A stretch of 11,797 nucleotides of DNA from an uncultured Pirellula sp. GTDB lineage: Bacteria; Planctomycetota; Planctomycetia; Pirellulales; Pirellulaceae. Under the pieces are notes generated by a model, which saw only the letters and a program-made list of their open reading frames with translations, was not told the DNA's origin and ran no database searches. Position numbers and translations under genes: made by a program. Positions 6,658 through 11,797 of the stretch are shown here, in pieces (positions within the stretch are counted from its first letter, which is position 1; every line of letters begins with the position of its first letter). Location: contig CAILTZ010000300.1 in the NCBI GenBank assembly GCA_903837255.1, positions 1 through 11,797 of the forward strand, read 5' to 3'.

Positions 6658-6663
6658 TACAAT
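6658..6663 (+). promoter_or_regulatory. Weak -10 candidate before the adenylate-forming enzyme gene
   Basis: TACAAT, a 5/6 match to the -10 box, lies 71 nt before the ATG at 6735 in a 196-bp gap. TTGAGT (6631-6636) is the only -35-like hexamer nearby and is too far (21 bp). The gap shows nothing else convincing. Confidence 0.2.
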
Positions 6664-6734
6664 CCAGCGTTCTGCGGAATGCATCTGTTGGCCAGCTTCC
6701 GACTTCCACCTTCCCACCCTTGCAATCGAACAAA

Positions 6735-7865
6735 ATGAGCGTCTCGACACCTGCCTGGCTTGCTAGCCCCACCGATATCACCGAAGCCCGTAAAAAACTC
6801 GATCAACACACGCATGAGACCGTCCAGTGGCATTTCCACGACTCGACGGGCTCGCCGTTTTGGTTAGCGAAAAAAGCCGAGTTGAAATTCGATCCGCTCA
6901 AAGAGATCAAGACGTTTGACGATCTGAAGAAGTTCCCGATGTTCGAGGACGAGTGGTTGCGGGGCGGACCTGTCGAGCGTTGGATCCCCAAGGGTTTGGC
7001 TGGAAAGCCAACGTATGTCTTTGAAACCGGTGGCACGACCGGGATCCCCAAGAGTCGCGTGGTGATCGACGATTTCCGCATCGATTACGAACTCTTCAGT
7101 CACACGCTGCCCGATGAGTACTTCCCCAAAGGTGCCAATTGGCTGATGCTCGGGCCCTCGGGTCCTAGACGACTGCGGCTGGCCGTCGAGCACCTGTGCC
7201 AGTACCGTGGGGGCATTTGCTTTTGCATCGATCTGGACCCGCGATGGGTGATCAAACTCATCAAGAAAGGTTGGATGGAGCATCTCGAAGAGTACAAGAA
7301 GCATTGCATCGACCAAGCCATCACGGTCCTGACGGCCAATCACAACATCAAGTGCATGTTCGCCACACCGAAGTTGCTCGAATCCCTGGCGATGGGTCTG
7401 GCCGAAAAAGGAACGACGATTCGCGAATGCGGAATCACAGGCATCTTCTCCGGTGGAACCGAGTTCACTCCCCAGTGGACTCGCTTTTGCGTCGAAGAGC
7501 TCCTCGAAGGCTTGCCCGATCAAAGTGGTGTGTACATGACCCCGACCTACGGCAATACCCTCATGGGGTTGGCTTGCTCTCGCCCGATCACCGACGAGGA
7601 CAACTACACGATCGCTTACTATGCCCCAGAGCCTAGAGCCGTTGTGGAGATTGTCGAATTCGATGACTCCAACAATGTCGTCCAGTACGGCAAGACAGGT
7701 CGAGTGAAGCTCTATACGATGACCAAAGAGTTCTTCGTTCCTGGGTTCCTCGAGCGCGACGAGGGGGAGCGCGAATTGCCCTACGCCAAGTACCCTTGGG
7801 ACGGAGTTTCCGGAGTTCGCCCCTACCATGGATTTGCTTCTTCTACCACCGTTGGCGTCTACTAA
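6735..7865 (+). CDS. Adenylate-forming enzyme, PaaK/LuxE-like, short form
   Basis: Predicted to activate a carboxylic acid with ATP as an acyl-adenylate, then pass the acyl group to CoA, a protein or itself. Product of 376 residues, cytoplasmic. The ATP-binding loop reads FETGGTTGIPKS (96-107). The adenylate-binding region has SGGTEF (239-244) and TPTYGNT (269-275). GRVKLYTMT and ERDEGERE (about 322-347) take the place of the conserved tail of the large domain in phenylacetate-CoA ligases. The protein ends soon after, so the C-terminal lid domain of about 100 residues with the catalytic Lys seems absent or very short. That length matches LuxE acyl-protein synthetases (about 370) better than PaaK (about 430). 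ATG at 6735 is preferred over an in-frame TTG at 6720; neither has a clear Shine-Dalgarno. It is followed after 30 nt by the dehydrogenase gene, which suggests coupled reactions. Confidence 0.8.
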   Translation: MSVSTPAWLASPTDITEARKKLDQHTHETVQWHFHDSTGSPFWLAKKAELKFDPLKEIKTFDDLKKFPMFEDEWLRGGPVERWIPKGLAGKPTYVFETGGTTGIPKSRVVIDDFRIDYELFSHTLPDEYFPKGANWLMLGPSGPRRLRLAVEHLCQYRGGICFCIDLDPRWVIKLIKKGWMEHLEEYKKHCIDQAITVLTANHNIKCMFATPKLLESLAMGLAEKGTTIRECGITGIFSGGTEFTPQWTRFCVEELLEGLPDQSGVYMTPTYGNTLMGLACSRPITDEDNYTIAYYAPEPRAVVEIVEFDDSNNVVQYGKTGRVKLYTMTKEFFVPGFLERDEGERELPYAKYPWDGVSGVRPYHGFASSTTVGVY

Positions 7866-7895
7866 ACCATCCGCAACTGAAAACTCCGTATCACG

Positions 7896-9311
7896 ATGCT
7901 TACTATCCAACCGCTCCGCTGGGGCAAAACCTATAATTCGCTCGACACCTTCGATGTGATTCACTTCGACACCGGAGCGCCGATCGCCAAGATCGGACAG
8001 ATCACCGGCGGGATGGTTCAGCTCGATATGCGGAAAGCCGAGCAGGCCCGAAAGGCTCTGCGGAGCCTGTCCTGCGATGACTTGATCCAAAAATGCCAGA
8101 AGGCAGCTCATCTGTTCGAACACGAGCCGCTGAGAGTCGGCGACGGCATTCAAACCGTCAGCGACTTTGTCTATCAGCAATCTGCCAGCACGGGCTTGCC
8201 CGAGCACATGTGCCAGAGCAATATGAAAAAGAATTGCTTTGTGCTGAGCAACATGGCAAAGATCCTCGATTGCTTGACCCGCGGGCTACCTCTGGACGTC
8301 TACACCCGAGGCTACGGCCAAGAAGATCGAGGGGTGACCGTCAGCTACCAATGCCAATCGCCTGTCTTAGGCGCAGTCCTTCCAAACAACTCGCCAGGAG
8401 TTCACACGCTGTGGCTACCGGCTGTGCCTCTGCAAGTGGGCTTGGTCCTCAAGCCCGGCTCGCAAGAGCCTTGGACCCCCTACCGTATGATCAGTGCGTT
8501 CATCGAAGCCGGGATACCCGCAGAAGCCTTCTGCTTGTACCCGGGTGGTCACGACGTCGGTTCGACGATCATGAGCAAATGTGAACGAAGCATGATCTTT
8601 GGCAGCGCGCAGACTGTTCAGCAGTACTCGGGCAACCCCCGCGTCCAGGCCCACGGACCAGGCTTCTCAAAAATCCTCCTGGGCGATGATTTAGTAGATC
8701 GTTGGGAAGACTACCTCGATCTGATGGTCGAGAGCGTGGCGAGCAATTCCGGTCGAGGTTGTATCAATTGCTCAGGCATTTGGGCGTCGCGACACACCAA
8801 GAAAATCGCAGAGGCGATTGCGGCAAAGATTGGACCCATGGAAGCTCTGCCACCTTCGGACCCCAACGCCCAATTGGCCGCCTTCACCAACAAGCAGATG
8901 GCCACAGGTACCTGGGCGATGATCCAGCAGGATCTCTCTGAATCCGGGGTCACCGACATGACCGCTTCGTACGGTCCGCGTCTGATCGAAAAAGAACGAT
9001 GCGCTTATTTGAGGCCCATGGTGATCCACGCCGACTCGCCGAGCCGAGGCGTCGCAGCAAAAGAGTACATGTTCCCGTTTGTATCGGTCGTCGAGTGTCC
9101 CCAAAAAGACATGATCAAATCGATGGGCCAGACCCTCATCGGAACGGCCATCACTCAAGATCCAACCTGGATCGACGAGCTGACCAACGCCGTGAACATC
9201 GACCGGCTCAACATCGGAGCGATTCCCACCAATCGCCTGAATTGGCTCCAACCCCACGAAGGGAATCTCACCGAGTTTCTCTTCCGCAACAGAGCCTATC
9301 AGATCGCCTAG
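7896..9311 (+). CDS. Aldehyde dehydrogenase-fold reductase, acyl-CoA/LuxC-like features
   Basis: Product of 471 residues of the ALDH superfamily. The cofactor-binding part is seen in VLGAVLPNNSPGVHT (157-171), LVLKPGSQEPWTP (183-195) and MIFGSAQTV (233-241). The nucleophile is Cys289 in NSGRGC, matching N-x-G-Q-x-C; another Cys (292) is three residues on. Where hydrolytic ALDHs have the general base in ELGGK, this protein has HGPGFSK (253-259). A GPG/GAG version without the Glu is typical of CoA-acylating ALDHs and fits an acyl-thioester reductase making aldehydes. Length and partner match LuxC (about 480). It starts 30 nt after the adenylate-forming gene without a promoter between, so the two likely form an operon. 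The substrate is unknown, and an oxidative aldehyde dehydrogenase role remains possible. Confidence 0.82.
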   Translation: MLTIQPLRWGKTYNSLDTFDVIHFDTGAPIAKIGQITGGMVQLDMRKAEQARKALRSLSCDDLIQKCQKAAHLFEHEPLRVGDGIQTVSDFVYQQSASTGLPEHMCQSNMKKNCFVLSNMAKILDCLTRGLPLDVYTRGYGQEDRGVTVSYQCQSPVLGAVLPNNSPGVHTLWLPAVPLQVGLVLKPGSQEPWTPYRMISAFIEAGIPAEAFCLYPGGHDVGSTIMSKCERSMIFGSAQTVQQYSGNPRVQAHGPGFSKILLGDDLVDRWEDYLDLMVESVASNSGRGCINCSGIWASRHTKKIAEAIAAKIGPMEALPPSDPNAQLAAFTNKQMATGTWAMIQQDLSESGVTDMTASYGPRLIEKERCAYLRPMVIHADSPSRGVAAKEYMFPFVSVVECPQKDMIKSMGQTLIGTAITQDPTWIDELTNAVNIDRLNIGAIPTNRLNWLQPHEGNLTEFLFRNRAYQIA

Positions 9312-9313
9312 GG

Positions 9314-9369
9314 CTGCTTACTGCTTACTGCTTACGGCTTACTGCTACTTGCTTACGGCTTACCGCATA
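9314..9369. repeat. Degenerate heptamer array (CTGCTTA)n
   Basis: Directly after the dehydrogenase stop codon come about eight 6-8-bp units: CTGCTTA three times perfectly (9314-9334), then CGGCTTA, CTGCTA, CTTGCTTA, CGGCTTA and CCGCATA. The array fills most of the 78-bp gap between two convergent genes and forms the left arm of the hairpin listed next. Confidence 0.85.
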
Positions 9370-9387
9370 ATCGGCAAGCCGCAAGCA
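9350..9387. terminator. Long hairpin between convergent genes, likely bidirectional terminator
   Basis: The arm at 9350-9365 pairs with 9372-9387 in 14 of 16 positions (two A-C mismatches) around a 6-nt loop CATAAT. It ends 2 nt before the stop codon of the minus-strand gene and 38 nt after that of the plus-strand gene. No U-run follows on either strand, so intrinsic termination is not certain; the position between convergent genes is the main argument. Confidence 0.5.
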
Positions 9388-9389
9388 GT

Positions 9390-10694
9390 CTATCGAGACA
9401 CCAGAGCCTCCAGGACCCGTTGTCTGCGGACCTTGCGCACCAGGACCCGGATTCCCGGAAGGTCGATCATATCGCCGCCCAGGGGCAAATGTCCTAATCG
9501 GTCAAAGACCCAGGCGTTAAGATTCGGGAACGAGTCGGCACCATCGAGTTCCACGCCGGTGAGTTCGCGAAGCCGTGCAAGCGAGATGCCTCCCCCGACC
9601 AACCATCCGTGCCCTGCTCGCACGGCATGGATCGGGAGCATATCGTACTCGTCTTGGATATCTCCCAGGAGTTCCTCGACGATGTCTTCGAGAGTAACCA
9701 TTCCGGTCACATTGCCGAGCGAATCGGTTACTAGGGCGATGTGTGTGTGTTCGCGAAGCAGTCTTTCCAGCGCGACGGAGATTTGGAGGGATTGATCGAG
9801 TTTGGGGATCGATCGCAGAATCCCTGCTATGGTTGGTTCACTGGGATTGATGCGCATCACCGAAACGATGTCTTTGAACGTCACATATCCGACGATGGTT
9901 TGAGGGTCGGACTTGATTCTGGCCACCGGAAATCGGGTGTGCATATCCATATGAGCAGCGATGAGGCACTCGCCGAGTGAGGAGTCCAAGGCTAGGGCGT
10001 GGATTTGGGAGGCTGGAAGCGTGATCTCCTGGAGTGTCCTGCTTGCTAGCCTCGCGGCCCCTAGGATGATGTTCTCTTCTCGGGAACCGATCAAGCTCGA
10101 GGTGCGAGCCAAGCTTGCGATCGCTCGGAGTTCCTGAAGTTCGATCGCCTCGGTCCTCGAGTCGTGGGATGATTTAGGTCTCCACATGCGTTCGGTCAAG
10201 TCCATCACGCCCGAAGCGGAGGCTTCTAGGAGCCAGACCAGCGGCCAAGCCAGGATGGAAAACCATCGCATCCAGGGCGATAGGCTCAGGCAAACCCATT
10301 CCTTATTCCGAAGCGCAAAGAGTTTGGGCACCAACTCGCCGATGACGATGGTGGCGATGGTCAGTGGAGCGACAATCAAGGCGATGGCGATCGCATCGGC
10401 CAATCGTTCGCTCCACCCTAATTCTTGCAAGATCGGAGATAATGATTCCGAGGCGGTCACGCCGCTGGTCGCTCCTGCGATCAGGCCGACGATGGTGATC
10501 CCGAGCTGGACGACGGCAAGGCTTTTTTCGATGCGTTCCTTCATCACCACTGCGGCCGCAGCACCGAATCGGCCTTGGTCCTTGAGCGCCTGAAGTCTAG
10601 CTTTGGTGATGCTAGCGAGTGCGATTTCGTAAGCCGCGAAAAGGGCGTTGACCAGCACCATCAAGCCAACGACGATCCATTCAAGTCCGGCCAC
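9390..10694 (-). CDS. DUF21/CBS/CorC_HlyC membrane protein (CorB/CNNM-like)
   Basis: Integral membrane protein of about 434 residues, of the family of magnesium/cobalt efflux or homeostasis proteins (CorB/CorC, CNNM, often named hemolysin). The DUF21 domain occupies roughly the first 170 residues with several hydrophobic spans, including VVGLMVLVNALFAAYEIAL and IALIVAPLTIATIVIGELVPK; the GELVPK motif (119-124) is conserved in the family. A CBS pair follows (about 225-345), ending in GMVTLEDIVEELLGDIQDEYD. The CorC_HlyC domain closes the protein (about 360-430). The start is uncertain: the frame opens at a TTG (10736) overlapping the ilvD end, but GTG at 10694 with GGGAG 11 nt upstream gives the usual short N-terminus before the first membrane span. 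It follows ilvD by 23 nt on the same strand; a 10-bp palindrome CCCGCGCGGG (10708-10717) sits in the gap and overlaps the ribosome-binding site. Confidence 0.9.
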   Translation of the reverse strand: MAGLEWIVVGLMVLVNALFAAYEIALASITKARLQALKDQGRFGAAAAVVMKERIEKSLAVVQLGITIVGLIAGATSGVTASESLSPILQELGWSERLADAIAIALIVAPLTIATIVIGELVPKLFALRNKEWVCLSLSPWMRWFSILAWPLVWLLEASASGVMDLTERMWRPKSSHDSRTEAIELQELRAIASLARTSSLIGSREENIILGAARLASRTLQEITLPASQIHALALDSSLGECLIAAHMDMHTRFPVARIKSDPQTIVGYVTFKDIVSVMRINPSEPTIAGILRSIPKLDQSLQISVALERLLREHTHIALVTDSLGNVTGMVTLEDIVEELLGDIQDEYDMLPIHAVRAGHGWLVGGGISLARLRELTGVELDGADSFPNLNAWVFDRLGHLPLGGDMIDLPGIRVLVRKVRRQRVLEALVSR

Positions 10695-10717
10695 AGTTCC
10701 ACAGGCTCCCGCGCGGG

Positions 10718-11797
10718 TTATTCGTCCGTCACGCAACCTTCGCTTGCGCTCTTCACGTTCTTAATATACTTGTAGAGTGTCCCGCGTGTAGCTTTTAGGG
10801 CAGGTGCGGTCCACTTTTCACGTCGTTTGGACAAATCCGTTTCGCTGATGGCCACTTCGAGTCGGTTGTTTTGGGCATCGACGGTGATGTGGTCGTTATC
10901 ATGGACCAAGGCCAATGGGCCACCCTCCTGGGCCTCGGGTGTGATGTGACCGACGATGAATCCGTGAGAGCCGCCCGAGAATCTACCATCGGTCAGCAGG
11001 GCGACATCTGAGCCCAGTCCTGCACCCATGATGGCCGAGGTGGGCGTGAGCATCTCGGGCATGCCCGGCCCTCCCTTGGGACCTTCATAGCGGATGACGA
11101 TCACATCCCCTTTGCATATTTTCTTTTGCTCGAGGGCTTCGAGCATCTGTTCCTCGGAGTCAAAGCACTTGGCTGGACCCGAGAAGACCAGTCCCTCCTT
11201 GCCTGTGATTTTCGCGACAGCACCTTCGGGAGCTAGATTCCCGAAGAGGATTTGGATATGGCCTGTAGATTTGATCGGATCGCTAACTGGTCGGACAATC
11301 GATTGGCCTTGTTTGAGTCCAGGGAGAGTTTCGAGATTTTCGGCGAGGGTTTTGCCCGTGACGGTTATGCAATGGCCATGGAGCAAGCCTTCGGAGAGCA
11401 GATACTTCATGACGGCGGGTGTGCCACCGATCGAGTGGAGATCTTCTTGAACGAACTTGCCCGAGGGTTTCAGGTCGGCAAGATAAGGGACTCGGTTGCT
11501 GGTGTTTTGGAAGTCCTGAAGGGTTAGCGGGATGTTGACACTGCGGGCCATAGCCAGCAGGTGCAAGACGGCGTTGGTGCTACCGCCCAGTGCCACGACG
11601 ATCGTCATGGCATTTTCAAAGGCTTCGCGGGTCATGATGTCGCGAGGCTTAAGATCCATTTCCAGGAGGTTTTTGATTGCGACGGCAGCCCGGTCACACT
11701 CATCTTTTTTGGCAGGGTCTTCAGCGGGGATCGAGGCAGAGTAGGGGAGTGACATGCCGAGGGCTTCGATCGCCGAGGCCATGGTATTGGCGGTGTA
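10718..11797 (-). CDS. ilvD: Dihydroxy-acid dehydratase, N-terminus beyond the window
   Basis: Catalyses the dehydration of 2,3-dihydroxy-isovalerate or -methylvalerate to the 2-oxo acids of valine and isoleucine synthesis, using an Fe-S cluster and Mg2+. The visible 359 residues are the C-terminal two thirds of a protein of usually about 560. The frame is open to the right edge, where it reads [20 protein letters not shown], the segment just after the third cluster-binding cysteine; all three cluster Cys are therefore outside. Also visible are [66 protein letters not shown] (holding the active-site Ser) and the typical end [10 protein letters not shown]. It is intact as far as seen. It precedes the CorB-like gene on the same strand, probably in one transcript; a functional link between them is not obvious. 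Confidence 0.97.
   Translation of the reverse strand, partial: YTANTMASAIEALGMSLPYSASIPAEDPAKKDECDRAAVAIKNLLEMDLKPRDIMTREAFENAMTIVVALGGSTNAVLHLLAMARSVNIPLTLQDFQNTSNRVPYLADLKPSGKFVQEDLHSIGGTPAVMKYLLSEGLLHGHCITVTGKTLAENLETLPGLKQGQSIVRPVSDPIKSTGHIQILFGNLAPEGAVAKITGKEGLVFSGPAKCFDSEEQMLEALEQKKICKGDVIVIRYEGPKGGPGMPEMLTPTSAIMGAGLGSDVALLTDGRFSGGSHGFIVGHITPEAQEGGPLALVHDNDHITVDAQNNRLEVAISETDLSKRREKWTAPALKATRGTLYKYIKNVKSASEGCVTDE

Noticed and set aside
6864..8207. Open frame of 447 codons on the minus strand opposite the adenylate-forming and dehydrogenase genes
   Set aside because: It is antisense to two genes with clear family motifs and crosses their junction; its translation shows no recognisable domain. 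It is a shadow frame favoured by codon bias.

Overview
The window holds eight protein-coding genes, two of them cut by the window edges. There are no RNA genes, CRISPR array, prophage or intact insertion sequence that I can see. The base composition is moderately GC-rich by eye and Shine-Dalgarno sites are often weak or absent. The mix of proteins (PQQ-type beta-propeller lipoprotein ending in a DPFGAP-like tail, coiled-coil envelope protein with a FlgT_C-like barrel, DUF21/CBS/CorC protein, PaaK/LuxE-like enzyme next to an aldehyde dehydrogenase) suggests a planctomycete, probably of the Pirellula/Rhodopirellula group. That is an inference from protein style, not from a marker gene.

Layout. 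Positions 1-1254 (minus): replicative helicase DnaB, C-terminus off the left edge. 1408-2961 (minus): exported, probably lipid-anchored beta-propeller protein, upstream of dnaB on the same strand; an 18-bp tandem duplication copies its stop codon. 2962-3492: non-coding divergent region made of small repeats and palindromes, ending in a good sigma-70-like promoter. 3493-3900 and 4147-5616 (plus): two paralogous membrane-anchored proteins sharing a C-terminal domain that reads like a divergent BRCT domain carrying a DxDGDGxxD calcium-type loop. The larger one also has a long coiled coil and a beta-barrel-like domain. 5669-6538 (plus): alpha/beta hydrolase. 6735-7865 and 7896-9311 (plus): an adenylate-forming enzyme and an aldehyde dehydrogenase-fold reductase, 30 bp apart, with sizes and order like LuxE and LuxC. 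9312-9389: short convergent gap built of degenerate heptamer repeats that run into a long hairpin. 9390-10694 (minus): DUF21/CBS/CorC_HlyC membrane protein. 10718-11797 (minus): dihydroxy-acid dehydratase IlvD, N-terminus off the right edge.

How the parts may work together. DnaB and IlvD are housekeeping genes. The 3493/4147 pair looks like one envelope module in which the same periplasmic domain is made alone on a short anchor and again at the end of a long coiled coil. The 6735/7896 pair should act in sequence: activation of a carboxylic acid as an acyl-adenylate (or acyl-enzyme or acyl-CoA), then NAD(P)H-dependent reduction to an aldehyde. The substrate cannot be read from the sequence. 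The most unusual content is the exported BRCT-like domain pair, followed by the acid-reductase pair and the repeat mosaic at 3128-3364.
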